A DNA stretch of 64,000 nucleotides from Thermoflavifilum aggregans (GTDB taxonomy: Bacteria; Bacteroidota; Bacteroidia; Chitinophagales; Chitinophagaceae), in the NCBI RefSeq assembly GCF_002797735.1, contig NZ_PGFG01000001.1:1302001-1366000 (forward strand). The letters run 5' to 3'. The stretch's first letter is position 1. Every line of letters begins with the position of its first letter. Positions 18,905 through 27,150 of the stretch are shown here, one piece after another. The position numbers and the translations under genes were made by a program. The notes beneath the pieces are model-generated. The model did not search any database and was not told where the DNA came from. It worked only from the letters and a program-made list of their open reading frames with translations.

Positions 18905-19864
18905 TTAATCAACCTGATGTTTACGAGCGATGTAAAGCAATGAGCTGGATTGCATAGGGTGGCGTTGCGATAGCAGCCAGCTGATAAAACCTGTCATCAT
19001 ACCGTAGGCAAACGGCAGTCGCTGACGTGCATAAAGGGAGCTCAGCCATGCAATATAAAATGCATCCATCCGCATGGGTAGCATCTTTACCATTTCAAAC
19101 CGATGGGATGCAAGCAACGATTGCATGGTTTGTGGTGCAAAATGATACAAATGCCGGGGCACATCATAAGCTGCCCAATAATTTCCAAAAAAACGTTCGT
19201 CGAATGAAGTATAATTGGGGACAGCAATGAAAACCAGACCATACTCATGCAGCAAGCGATAAATCGTTGACAGATATTCATGCAATGCATGAATATGTTC
19301 CAGCACATGCCATAGGGTAATCAGAGTAAAATGCTGATCAGGGAAGGTATTCAGCTGTATGGGATCCTGCACATCGAGCTGATATTTTTTCTTTGCCAAG
19401 CTTCGTGCTGTTTCACTGGGTTCCACCCCTACCGGTTGCCAGCCATGCGTTTGCATCATGTGGAGGAAACTACCCGTACCACATCCTATATCCAATACTT
19501 TTGGCTGAGTTTGCAGGGCATGCATATCCCATGTTGGGACATAGGTATGAAAAGCTTTGCGGATGAGCTGGTATTTCCTGCGTAAAGCCAGCCAGCGGGC
19601 TGCGTGATAGGCCTTGAAGAGCCATCCTTTCCGGGTGTCTGTATGTGAAATATAGTTCTCGGAATGATAATAGGCAGCTATTGCGGTTTCATCGGGTATG
19701 TCCTGTGTAAAAAGAGCCTTGCAATCTGCACACGACCATAGTTCAAACCATTCTTTTGTAACGGCATGGTCCTGCACCCTTGTGCAGAATTGAATGGCAG
19801 AAGAAAAGCAAACAGGACAGGTTGAATGATGAATGTGTGGCATATCAGCTAAAAGGCAATTCAT
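18905..19864 (-). CDS. Class I SAM-dependent methyltransferase with N-terminal zinc ribbon
   Basis: 319 residues. The N-terminus has two CxxC pairs (TCPVC and SCADC, about residues 15-45), a zinc-ribbon arrangement common in methyltransferases of sugar or glycan modification clusters. The Rossmann SAM site is VLDIGCGTGSFLHMM near residue 125, with post-motif LITLWHVLEHI near residue 185. The start overlaps the upstream oxidoreductase stop by 4 bp (ATGA), so the two are translationally coupled. A later start at the MPHIHH methionine (19843) is possible. The substrate is unknown. Confidence 0.82.
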   Translation of the reverse strand: MNCLLADMPHIHHSTCPVCFSSAIQFCTRVQDHAVTKEWFELWSCADCKALFTQDIPDETAIAAYYHSENYISHTDTRKGWLFKAYHAARWLALRRKYQLIRKAFHTYVPTWDMHALQTQPKVLDIGCGTGSFLHMMQTHGWQPVGVEPSETARSLAKKKYQLDVQDPIQLNTFPDQHFTLITLWHVLEHIHALHEYLSTIYRLLHEYGLVFIAVPNYTSFDERFFGNYWAAYDVPRHLYHFAPQTMQSLLASHRFEMVKMLPMRMDAFYIAWLSSLYARQRLPFAYGMMTGFISWLLSQRHPMQSSSLLYIARKHQVD

Positions 19865-20649
19865 GAAACATCAATAGCGCGATCTAAATGGGTATATCCG
19901 CCATCGACCACAATGATTTGTCCGGTGGTATGGGACGAACGATCAGAAAGCAAAAATGCAACCATATCGGCAATTTCTTCAGGTTTGGTCATGCGTTTAC
20001 CCAGCGGAATATGTCGGGTTATCGAAGCCAGTTTTGTTTCCGGATCCGGAAAGGTTTGGATCCAGGAAGCATACAGAGGTGTCCACACTTCTGCCGGTAT
20101 CACGGTATTGACGCGAATTTCATAAGGCAACAATTCCACAGCCCATTCACGTGTAAGAGCGTTGATGGCGCCCTTAGCCGCTGCATAACCCGATGTATGC
20201 CCCTGACCGGTTAAGGATACTTTTGAGCCGATGTTTACAATGGCACCGCGGGATTGTTTTAGGGCAGGCAGGGCAAAATGAGCCATGACATAATAATGCA
20301 GCAGATTTTTTTGCAGGGATTGCATGAACCGCTCCGGATTGCCGTTTTCCAGGCCTACACCATCATTGACACCTGCATTGTTTACAAGCCCGTCAATCCG
20401 CTGACAGGCATGCCAGGTGAAATCCACCACTTTTCTGCAATCATCAACCCGGGTAAGTTCAGCTTCCACGGCCCATGCCGTATATCCCTTTTCCTTTAAA
20501 CTGTTTAACTGCCGTGCATTATCGGCTGCATTTCGTCCGGCAATTACCACGGCAGCGCCTTCTGCACACAATATCTCAGCAACGGCAGCACCTATGCCTT
20601 TGGCTCCTCCCGTAACGATGAATACTTTTCCGTTCAGATGCAGGTCCAT
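19861..20649 (-). CDS. SDR-family NAD(P)-dependent oxidoreductase
   Basis: 262-residue classical short-chain dehydrogenase. The cofactor motif TGGAKGIG is at about residues 13-20, NNAG at about 90, and the catalytic tetrad Ser (NIGSKVSLTGQ), Tyr and Lys (YAAAKGA) in order. The C-terminal family signature GQIIVVDGGYTH is present. It probably acts on a sugar or polyol substrate, as many SDRs of this type do, but the sequence does not decide. It is translationally coupled to the downstream methyltransferase gene. Confidence 0.88.
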   Translation of the reverse strand: MDLHLNGKVFIVTGGAKGIGAAVAEILCAEGAAVVIAGRNAADNARQLNSLKEKGYTAWAVEAELTRVDDCRKVVDFTWHACQRIDGLVNNAGVNDGVGLENGNPERFMQSLQKNLLHYYVMAHFALPALKQSRGAIVNIGSKVSLTGQGHTSGYAAAKGAINALTREWAVELLPYEIRVNTVIPAEVWTPLYASWIQTFPDPETKLASITRHIPLGKRMTKPEEIADMVAFLLSDRSSHTTGQIIVVDGGYTHLDRAIDVS

Positions 20650-20790
20650 GAATATTCGCAGATTTCAGGCGGATAAAGATAATACATCGCACGAGATATG
20701 CGTGCGATGCCATCATGCGGGTGTATAAATCTGATAAATATTTCAGCTTTTCAGAAAATAATTTCGGAGCGGGGTAGTGTCCATTCGAAA

Positions 20791-21879
20791 TTAATTGTAC
20801 ACTTTCACCATCATCACATAATCCTTCAGCTGTTTAAGCAGGGCAACGCGGTTATTGTACAGATCAGCATGGGACATATTCCTTGACCCGCGTGAATGAA
20901 GAATGGCTCGTTTGTTAAAATCAGCAGGCAGGCTGTCGAGGATAGCTTTCAGGTAAGTAGCTTTTATAGCAAATGCAATCTGATCTGATTCTCCTTCTTT
21001 GCCGCTGATGATGCCGATGATTCTGCCTTTGCTGTCGAACAAAGGTCCGCCGCTGTTGCCGGGATTTACGGGGATGGAAAGCTGATAAGCAGTACTGTCG
21101 TCCCGATAACCGGTTTCTGAACTGATATAGCCCTCGCCATATACGATTTCATCTTTGGGATAGCCCAATGTAAATACCTGCTCACCCAGCGGAGCTTCTG
21201 CGGCAGAAAGAACGTACGGAAGCGCCCCATTCATACAAAAGCTGGTATCGATGATTTTCAAAACCGCAAGATCAGTATGCGGATCTTGAAATATCATTCT
21301 GGCCTTGTAGGTATTGCCCTTGTTATCCTGCACATAAATAGAATCTGCATTGCGGACGACATGATAATTGGTTACCAGATAGCCATTGTCTGAGATCAAA
21401 AATCCGCTGCCACCATAGGTGCCAGGATTGGCAGGAGTTTTACCATTGCGATGCATATCGTTCATCAGGGCATATTGCGAGCGTTGAATATTATCAATAG
21501 CGCGGCGCAGATCTACGTATCCCATTTTATTCGGGCGGATGTAAAACTGATTAAATGACCAGAAGGCCACCAGCGATACCAGCAAAGCCACGGTTGCAGC
21601 CACTGCAATATGGGCAAGCCATTCCTTGCCTGTTTTGATAAGCCTGATACCCGGATGGGTATAATGCCGGGTGGGCGACTGAGAGGCAAACGTCTGTTTA
21701 ATCCACTGCCGATGCAAACCGGTTTTGAGGACATGAATAAACCGGCGTTCTTCTTCCACCCAATGACGTAGCTGGGGATCTTGTTCCCACAACTTCAGGA
21801 ATTCGGCTTCTTCAGCTGCATCCATTTCGCCTTGAAGATAACGATGTATGCGATCCATCCATTCACTTCTCATTTCCAT
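20791..21879 (-). CDS. Membrane-anchored trypsin-like serine protease with anti-sigma-like N-terminus
   Basis: 362 residues in three parts. Residues 1-75 are a cytoplasmic helical region (MDRIHRYLQGEMDAAEEAEF) that looks like the N-terminus of anti-sigma factors of the FecR/zinc-finger kind, without Cys ligands. One membrane helix follows at about 88-113. The rest is an extracytoplasmic DegP/HtrA-like S1C protease domain, with His in TNYHVV, Asp in PHTDLAVL and Ser in NPGNSGGPLF. No PDZ domain follows. It starts 12 bp after the ECF sigma gene, so a fused anti-sigma and protease sensor is an attractive inference. Confidence 0.85.
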   Translation of the reverse strand: MEMRSEWMDRIHRYLQGEMDAAEEAEFLKLWEQDPQLRHWVEEERRFIHVLKTGLHRQWIKQTFASQSPTRHYTHPGIRLIKTGKEWLAHIAVAATVALLVSLVAFWSFNQFYIRPNKMGYVDLRRAIDNIQRSQYALMNDMHRNGKTPANPGTYGGSGFLISDNGYLVTNYHVVRNADSIYVQDNKGNTYKARMIFQDPHTDLAVLKIIDTSFCMNGALPYVLSAAEAPLGEQVFTLGYPKDEIVYGEGYISSETGYRDDSTAYQLSIPVNPGNSGGPLFDSKGRIIGIISGKEGESDQIAFAIKATYLKAILDSLPADFNKRAILHSRGSRNMSHADLYNNRVALLKQLKDYVMMVKVYN

Positions 21880-21890
21880 ACCCGATAAAA

Positions 21891-22493
21891 TTAAGGTTCA
21901 GAAAATGGCTTATCAGATTTATTTGTTTGGTAAGCAAAAAATATCTTTTTCAAACGCATCAAACATTTATATTTCTGGGTTTTGGCATTATCTGCATTTG
22001 TATAGCCAAATATTTCAGCAATTTCTGCCATGCTTTTGTTCATAATATAATATTGCTCAAGCAGGCTTCTGCAGGGTTCTCCGAGTTGATTCAAGGCTGC
22101 TTCCATATTCCGGAATGCCTGATCCCGTTCTTCATGTTGTGCAATATCATCTGCGACAGGAATCCAATCAGCAAGTCCGTCGGCCAGGGGTAACTGGCGT
22201 TGGGCTGATTCCAGGCGTTTCAGCCACAGATGCCTGCTTACGGCATAGATATATGTCTTCAGCCTGCAGGTCAGGACAAAATCTGGCGACTGCGCGCGTT
22301 CCAGCAAAATGATCAGGGTTTCCTGGAAAATATCTTCCGCATCCTCTTCAAAACCATTATTCTTTTTAACCAGTGCTCTGATCATCGGAAAGCAGCTGTC
22401 GTAAATTTGCTGCAACGCTTCCCGGTCATGACAGAGCAACCGGTCGAGCAATGCTGTGTCCTTCGCTTTTTTTGAAACAGATAAACTACTCAC
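21891..22493 (-). CDS. ECF-type RNA polymerase sigma factor
   Basis: 200 residues. Region 2 is LLCHDREALQQIYDSCFPMI to about EDAEDIFQETLIILLE; region 4 is LGEPCRSLLEQYYIMNKSMAEIAEIFGY and onward. The spacing and length fit the extracytoplasmic-function class. The start codon is a GTG at 22493; no better ATG is in frame. The next gene on the same strand, 12 bp away, is the anti-sigma-like membrane protease. An inverted repeat just upstream may be its control site. Confidence 0.9.
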   Translation of the reverse strand: MSSLSVSKKAKDTALLDRLLCHDREALQQIYDSCFPMIRALVKKNNGFEEDAEDIFQETLIILLERAQSPDFVLTCRLKTYIYAVSRHLWLKRLESAQRQLPLADGLADWIPVADDIAQHEERDQAFRNMEAALNQLGEPCRSLLEQYYIMNKSMAEIAEIFGYTNADNAKTQKYKCLMRLKKIFFAYQTNKSDKPFSEP

Positions 22494-22517
22494 TGATTAA
22501 TCCCGGATTTGGTTTGC

Positions 22518-22565
22518 AGGTAACCCAAAATAACCAAAAAATTTTTTACCGGAGATGGGTTACCT
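22518..22565. promoter_or_regulatory. Inverted repeat between the sigma factor and lipoprotein genes
   Basis: AGGTAACCC (22518-22526) and GGGTTACCT (22557-22565) are a perfect 9-bp inverted repeat separated by 30 nt. The second arm runs into TTTTTT. Further TAACC/TTACC-like pieces lie inside. It sits between the divergent ECF sigma gene and the lipoprotein gene. It could be an operator, a sigma-specific promoter element (many ECF -35 boxes contain AAC) or a long-loop hairpin. Confidence 0.35.
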
Positions 22566-22620
22566 TTTTTCAAAAATCGGATAAATGGGAAATTCATTCA
22601 CCATTTAAAATTTCATTGCA

Positions 22621-22824
22621 ATGAAAAACGTGTTAAAATTCGGAATGCTGGCCCTGTTAGTGGGCATGCTGGCAACTGCTTGTGGTAGTGGCTCCAACAA
22701 GAGCGCTCAGGACACGACTTCTGTACAACCTACCGAACAGGCTGCTCCTGCAGCTCCTGCTGCTACCGACACCACCCAGCACGCCGATACCAGCCATGCT
22801 GATACCAGCCACATGAAAATGTAA
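22621..22824 (+). CDS. Small lipoprotein with His-rich repeat tail
   Basis: 67 residues. A signal peptide ends in a lipobox, LATAC, near residue 21, so the mature protein would be lipid-anchored. The remaining 46 residues are low complexity: a Ser/Asn/Gln stretch, an Ala/Pro-rich segment and a C-terminal HADTSHADTSHMKM repeat. The His-Asp-His pattern could bind metal, but this is only compositional. It is divergent from the ECF sigma operon and is followed by a strong terminator. Confidence 0.75.
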   Translation: MKNVLKFGMLALLVGMLATACGSGSNKSAQDTTSVQPTEQAAPAAPAATDTTQHADTSHADTSHMKM

Positions 22825-22851
22825 TCGGCCAGCGTGGTCAGGATCTTACAC

Positions 22852-22880
22852 AAAGGCTGCTCCGGCAGCCTTTATTTTTT
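22852..22880 (+). terminator. Intrinsic terminator after the lipoprotein gene
   Basis: AAAGGCTGC (22852-22860), loop TCCG, GCAGCCTTT (22865-22873), then ATTTTTTT. The 9-bp stem with T-run separates the lipoprotein transcript from the aromatic operon promoter. Confidence 0.9.
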
Positions 22881-22890
22881 TCTAAAAATT

Positions 22891-22923
22891 TTTGGAGCTT
22901 TTCAAAATCCTTTTTTATCTTTG
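22891..22923 (+). promoter_or_regulatory. Bacteroidota-type promoter of the aromatic amino-acid operon
   Basis: TTTG at 22891-22894 and TATCTTTG at 22916-22923, 21 nt apart. This fits the Bacteroidota primary-sigma consensus TTTG, 19-21 nt, TANNTTTG exactly. Transcription should begin around 22930, about 15 nt before the leader-peptide ATG. Confidence 0.8.
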
Positions 22924-22944
22924 TCCATGTATTGAAAATTATTT

Positions 22945-23067
22945 ATGAGTTCCGCATCTGAAATAGTAAATATTAAACAAGCCACGGTGGCACATTCGCC
23001 GTTTTACTATTTCTTTTTTTATTTCTCCTTCCCTGAAGGAGGCGGGACTCGCTTGAAGCAGCCATAG
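22945..23067 (+). CDS. Phe/Tyr-rich leader peptide of a transcription attenuator
   Basis: A 40-codon reading frame from ATG 22945 to TAG 23067. Codons 20-29 (23002-23031) read FYYFFFYFSF, that is six Phe and three Tyr in ten codons. It lies between a strong promoter and a terminator hairpin, directly before pheA. This is the classical arrangement in which ribosome stalling on scarce Phe-tRNA or Tyr-tRNA controls read-through into the biosynthetic operon. The peptide itself probably has no other job. No Shine-Dalgarno is seen, which is normal in this phylum. Confidence 0.85.
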   Translation: MSSASEIVNIKQATVAHSPFYYFFFYFSFPEGGGTRLKQP

Positions 23068-23124
23068 TGCAAAGGAAAATGATTCATATTCAATCCCGCC
23101 TCCGAAAAAGGCGGGATTTTTTTT
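23025..23124 (+). promoter_or_regulatory. Attenuator: mutually exclusive antiterminator and terminator hairpins
   Basis: Four pairing regions are visible. Region 1, CTCCTTC (23025-23031, inside the aromatic codons), pairs with GAAGGAG (23035-23041). Region 2, GGAGGCGGGA (23038-23047), can instead pair perfectly over 10 bp with region 3, TCCCGCCTCC (23094-23103). Region 3 as AATCCCGCC (23092-23100) pairs with region 4, GGCGGGATT (23110-23118), followed by eight T: a strong intrinsic terminator. A ribosome stalled on the Phe/Tyr codons would cover region 1, free region 2 and block the terminator. The pairings are seen; the mechanism is inferred from classical attenuators. Confidence 0.85.
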
Positions 23125-23136
23125 AAATACGGATGT

Positions 23137-23964
23137 ATGCGCATTGCTATTCAGGGGTTTGAAGGAAGTTTTCATCAGATTGCAGCTCAGGAATATTTCC
23201 ATTCCCGCCAGCTCGAAATATTACCCTGCAGCACCTTTTCAGATGTAGTCAGAAAAGTGCATCGCCGGGAGGTGGATCGGGGTGTGATGGCCATTGAAAA
23301 TTCCCTGGCGGGTAGCATTTTACCCAATTATCAATTGTTGCAGCGTTATGAGTTGACTATTATCGGTGAAATTTACCTGAACATCAGGCAACATCTGATG
23401 ATGCTCCCTGAATATGATCTGGACGATATCCGGGAAGTACATTCGCATCCGATGGCATTGTTGCAATGTGCTGAGTTTCTGGAAAAACATCCGGAATGGA
23501 AGCTGGTGGAAACAGAAGATACGGCATTGAGTGCCCGCCACTTGCGCCAGTACAGAGCCCGGCATGTTGCCGCTATTGCCAGCAAACTTGCTGCTGAAAT
23601 CTATCAGCTGAAAATTGTGGCTCCCAACATCCACACCATGAAAAAAAATTATACCCGTTTTCTGATTTTAAGTCACGATACACAAACCAATCTTCCCGAT
23701 GGTGTGAATAAGTCTTCTATTAGTTTTCAAACCGATCATACGCGGGGAAGCCTGGCGCGGGTGCTGGTGAAAATTGCCGATGGCGGTATTAATCTTTCCA
23801 AATTGCAATCCCATCCTGTGCCTGGCTCAGAGTGGAGATATTATTTCTACGTGGATATGGAATTTGACCATTTTTCCCAGTTTGAAGCCGTAATCCGGGA
23901 CATTGAACCTCTGACACGCGATTTGAAGATTTTAGGTGTTTACCAAAAAGGACAAACCATATGA
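23137..23964 (+). CDS. pheA: Prephenate dehydratase
   Basis: Converts prephenate to phenylpyruvate in phenylalanine synthesis. The 275 residues start with the PDT fold (RIAIQGFEGSFHQIAAQEYF) and carry GVMAIENSLAGSILPNYQLL. Later comes the catalytic-region NYTRFLIL near residue 170. A C-terminal ACT regulatory domain (about 185-270, HTRGSLARVLVKIADGGINLSKLQSHP) suggests feedback inhibition by phenylalanine. There is no fused chorismate mutase; that activity is on the DAHP synthase downstream. It is the first structural gene after the attenuator and overlaps the next gene by 4 bp. Confidence 0.95.
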   Translation: MRIAIQGFEGSFHQIAAQEYFHSRQLEILPCSTFSDVVRKVHRREVDRGVMAIENSLAGSILPNYQLLQRYELTIIGEIYLNIRQHLMMLPEYDLDDIREVHSHPMALLQCAEFLEKHPEWKLVETEDTALSARHLRQYRARHVAAIASKLAAEIYQLKIVAPNIHTMKKNYTRFLILSHDTQTNLPDGVNKSSISFQTDHTRGSLARVLVKIADGGINLSKLQSHPVPGSEWRYYFYVDMEFDHFSQFEAVIRDIEPLTRDLKILGVYQKGQTI

Positions 23965-25151
23965 ATAAGCTTTCACTGGCCAAGAGATTGCAGGGCACTG
24001 ACGAATATTATTTTTCAAAAAAGCTTCGGGAGATCGAAGTTTTGAATCAATCCGGCGCACAGGTCATCAATCTGGGCATCGGCAGTCCGGATTTGCCACC
24101 GCATCCTGATGTAATAGCTACCCTTGCAGAGCAGGCAGCCAGGCCGGAGGTGCACGGGTATCAATCATATCGTGGAGCCAAAGCATTGCGGGAGGCCATA
24201 GCTGCATTTTACCGGCAATGGTATGGCGTGGTGTTGGATCCGGAATCAGAAATCCTTCCCCTGATAGGTTCCAAGGAAGGCATTGTGCATATCAGCATGA
24301 CCTATTTGAATGAAGGTGATGAAGTACTGGTGCCTGATCCAGGCTATCCTACCTATCGGGCGGCATCACAGCTGGCAGGAGCCGTTTGCCGCACATACGC
24401 CTTGCGAGAAGATCAAGGCTGGCTGCCCGATTTTGAGGCTCTGTCCAGGATAGATTTGAGCAGGGTTAAAATCATGTGGCTTAATTATCCGCATATGCCT
24501 ACCGGGACCCTGCCTACGCGTGAGTTTTTTGAACAATGTGTGGATTTTGCTTCCCGGCATGGTATTTTGCTTTGCCATGATAATCCCTACAGTTTTATTC
24601 TGAACGACAAGCCCATGAGCATGCTGTGTGTGCCCGGAGCAAAAGAGGTAGTCCTGGAGCTGAATTCCCTCAGCAAATCAGCTAACATGGCCGGATGGCG
24701 GGTGGGCATGCTTTGCGGACAGGCCGGTCGCATCAGCGAAGTACTGCGGTTCAAAAGCAACATGGATTCGGGAATGTTTCTGCCTGTGCAGCTGGCAGCG
24801 GCTAAAGCCTTGTCGTTACCTGCCTCGTGGTATCACAGCCTGAATGAAACCTATGCACGCAGGCGGGAAAAAATATGGGCATTGCTCAGGCAATTGGGTT
24901 GCACGTGGAATCCCCGGCAGGCGGGATTGTTTGTGTGGGCCCATATTCCCGCCGGCTGGCCGGATGGTTTCGCTTTCAGCGATGCAGTGCTGCATCAGGG
25001 ACATGTTTTCATCACACCGGGCGGCATTTTTGGACAGCAGGGGAAAGAGTATATCCGATTGAGTCTTTGTCAGCCCGAATCTGTACTGGAAGAAGCTCTC
25101 CAACGAATTCAACTCACACATTTGCAAATTCCTGAAACTACACGCGTATGA
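23961..25151 (+). CDS. Class I/II aminotransferase, probably for aromatic amino-acid synthesis
   Basis: 396-residue PLP enzyme of fold type I. NLGIGSPDLPPHPDV is near residue 40, SRHGILLCHDNPYSF carries the cofactor-contact Asp, and the Schiff-base Lys is in NSLSKSANMAGWRVG near residue 235. Its place between pheA and tyrA, overlapping each by 4 bp, points to transamination of phenylpyruvate/hydroxyphenylpyruvate or of prephenate. Homologues are often annotated as LL-diaminopimelate or aspartate aminotransferase, so substrate assignment rests on the operon. Confidence 0.88.
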   Translation: MNKLSLAKRLQGTDEYYFSKKLREIEVLNQSGAQVINLGIGSPDLPPHPDVIATLAEQAARPEVHGYQSYRGAKALREAIAAFYRQWYGVVLDPESEILPLIGSKEGIVHISMTYLNEGDEVLVPDPGYPTYRAASQLAGAVCRTYALREDQGWLPDFEALSRIDLSRVKIMWLNYPHMPTGTLPTREFFEQCVDFASRHGILLCHDNPYSFILNDKPMSMLCVPGAKEVVLELNSLSKSANMAGWRVGMLCGQAGRISEVLRFKSNMDSGMFLPVQLAAAKALSLPASWYHSLNETYARRREKIWALLRQLGCTWNPRQAGLFVWAHIPAGWPDGFAFSDAVLHQGHVFITPGGIFGQQGKEYIRLSLCQPESVLEEALQRIQLTHLQIPETTRV

Positions 25152-25987
25152 AAATAGCTATTGTAGGAATCGGGTTGATAGGTGGATCACTGGCGCTGGA
25201 GCTGCGAAGAACAGGGATCGCTACTAGGCTTATTGGCGTAGAGGCTAATTCCCGGCATGCATCCCAGGCATTGGAAAGAAAGCTGGTAGATGAGATTTGT
25301 GAACTCCCCGATGCCATCCGCAAAGCAGATATGGTGGTGATGGCCGTACCGGTGAACGCCCTGCTGCATTTGCTCCCTGCCGTACTGGATCAGACCGACA
25401 GACAGATTGTGGTGGAAGTGGGTTCAACCAAGGAAAAAATTCTTCAGGCTGTTGCAAACCACCCGCGCAGGGGCCGGCTGGTGGCATCCCATCCCATGGC
25501 AGGTACGGAATATTCAGGTCCTGAGGCTGCTGTTGAAAAATTGTTTTGTGGGAAAAACGTGGTGCTTTGCAATATTGATGAAAGTGATCCCGACGCCGTA
25601 GAACAGGTGAAAAAAATGTATGAAACATTGGGTTGCCGGCTTATCTACATGGATGCGGCTTCCCACGATCTGCATGCAGCTTATGTTTCTCATATTTCGC
25701 ATATCACCTCATTTGCGCTGGCACTTACGGTGCTGGAAAAGGAAAAAGAAGAAAAAGCCATTTTCGATCTGGCAAGCGGAGGTTTTGCTTCAACGGTACG
25801 TCTGGCCAAAAGCTCGCCCGACACTTGGATTCCGATCTTTCAGCAAAACCGGCATAATGTGCTGGATGTGTTGTATGAACATATTCATCAGCTGAAACGC
25901 ATTAAGCAAATGCTGGTGGATGAAGATTATGAAGGATTCTATAAACTTATCCAGGAAGCCAATGCGATCCGGAAAATTATTCATTGA
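25148..25987 (+). CDS. tyrA: Prephenate dehydrogenase
   Basis: NAD-dependent oxidation and decarboxylation of prephenate to 4-hydroxyphenylpyruvate for tyrosine. The 279 residues begin with the Rossmann motif IVGIGLIGGSLALELR. VEVGSTKEKIL and the active-site ASHPMAGTEYSG are near residue 115. The C-terminal helical dimerisation domain contains AAYVSHISHITSFAL. There is no C-terminal ACT domain, so control may be mainly through the operon attenuator, whose leader also has tyrosine codons. It overlaps the aminotransferase gene by 4 bp. Confidence 0.93.
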   Translation: MKIAIVGIGLIGGSLALELRRTGIATRLIGVEANSRHASQALERKLVDEICELPDAIRKADMVVMAVPVNALLHLLPAVLDQTDRQIVVEVGSTKEKILQAVANHPRRGRLVASHPMAGTEYSGPEAAVEKLFCGKNVVLCNIDESDPDAVEQVKKMYETLGCRLIYMDAASHDLHAAYVSHISHITSFALALTVLEKEKEEKAIFDLASGGFASTVRLAKSSPDTWIPIFQQNRHNVLDVLYEHIHQLKRIKQMLVDEDYEGFYKLIQEANAIRKIIH

Positions 25988-26038
25988 CAAATAACATTAA
26001 TAAATAAACAATTTGACAAACCTTTAATTTGCATTCTT

Positions 26039-27148
26039 ATGGAAAAAGTTGCAACTGCCCAGTCCATCTGGCAGAAACTTCAGCAGAAACAACCGGTGAT
26101 TATTTCCGGTCCATGCAGCGCCGAAACCGAATTTCAGGTGCTGGAAACTGCTATCAGGCTGGCCAAAACCGGCAAGGTCGACGCTTTCAGGGCAGGTGTA
26201 TGGAAGCCACGTACCAAACCTGGCATGTTTGAAGGTGTGGGTACCGAAGCCCTGCAATGGCTCAAGAAAGCAAGAGAAATTACCGGGCTGCCGCTGATTG
26301 TGGAAGTGGCTACAGCCCGCCATGTGGAAGAATGCCTGAAGGAGGGCATTGACATGGTATGGATTGGTGCCCGTACCACCGTGAATCCGTTTTCCGTGCA
26401 GGAACTGGCCGATGCGCTGCAGGGAACAACCATTCCGGTTTTTATCAAAAATCCGCTCAATCCGGATCTGGAACTCTGGCAGGGAAGCATTGAACGACTG
26501 AAAAAAGCCAATATCGCCCACGTAGGTGTCATTCACCGGGGTTTCTCCAACTACGGCAATACGGAATACCGCAACGCGCCTATGTGGCATATTCCCATTG
26601 AACTGAAACGGCGCATGCCAGAACTGCCCATGTTGTGTGATCCCAGCCATATCTGCGGGCGTCGGGATCTGCTGTTTGAAGTAGCCCAGAAAGCCATTAA
26701 CCTGGATTACGACGGGCTGATGATTGAAACCCATATTGATCCGGACAACGCCTGGAGCGATGCCAAACAACAAATCACGCCCGAGCGGCTTGCAGAGCTG
26801 CTTCAACAAATAGAATGGAGGCAGGAAACCACTGAGAAGGAAGCCTTTTTGAATGCGCTGGCCAAATTCCGGGAACAAATCAATCATATTGACGATGAAA
26901 TCCTTACCCTGCTGGGCAATCGCATGAAAATTGCCGAGAAAATCGGGATCTACAAAAAGGAAAACAATATTACCATCCTGCAAACCAACCGCTGGAATGA
27001 AATCCTTGAAAAAGCATTGAAAAAAGGAGAAAAACTGGGTTTAAGCAAGGATTTTATCCTGAAATTTTATGATGCCGTGCATCTGGAATCTATCAACCGG
27101 CAGCATAAAGTAATGATGGATTACGATCATCCGCAGCAAACATCCTGA
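26039..27148 (+). CDS. aroF: Bifunctional DAHP synthase / chorismate mutase
   Basis: First step of the shikimate pathway fused to the branch point to prephenate. Residues of about 1-265 are a class I-beta DAHP synthase: IISGPCSAET near residue 22, the KPRTKPGMFEG loop, FIKNPLNP and LCDPSHICGRR. Residues of about 275-360 form an AroQ-type chorismate mutase (LAKFREQINHIDDEILTLLGNRMKIAEKIGIYKKE). This DAHP synthase-mutase fusion is typical of Bacteroidota, and the mutase part usually gives feedback control by prephenate or aromatic products. It begins 51 bp after tyrA. Confidence 0.95.
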   Translation: MEKVATAQSIWQKLQQKQPVIISGPCSAETEFQVLETAIRLAKTGKVDAFRAGVWKPRTKPGMFEGVGTEALQWLKKAREITGLPLIVEVATARHVEECLKEGIDMVWIGARTTVNPFSVQELADALQGTTIPVFIKNPLNPDLELWQGSIERLKKANIAHVGVIHRGFSNYGNTEYRNAPMWHIPIELKRRMPELPMLCDPSHICGRRDLLFEVAQKAINLDYDGLMIETHIDPDNAWSDAKQQITPERLAELLQQIEWRQETTEKEAFLNALAKFREQINHIDDEILTLLGNRMKIAEKIGIYKKENNITILQTNRWNEILEKALKKGEKLGLSKDFILKFYDAVHLESINRQHKVMMDYDHPQQTS

Positions 27149-27150
27149 TT

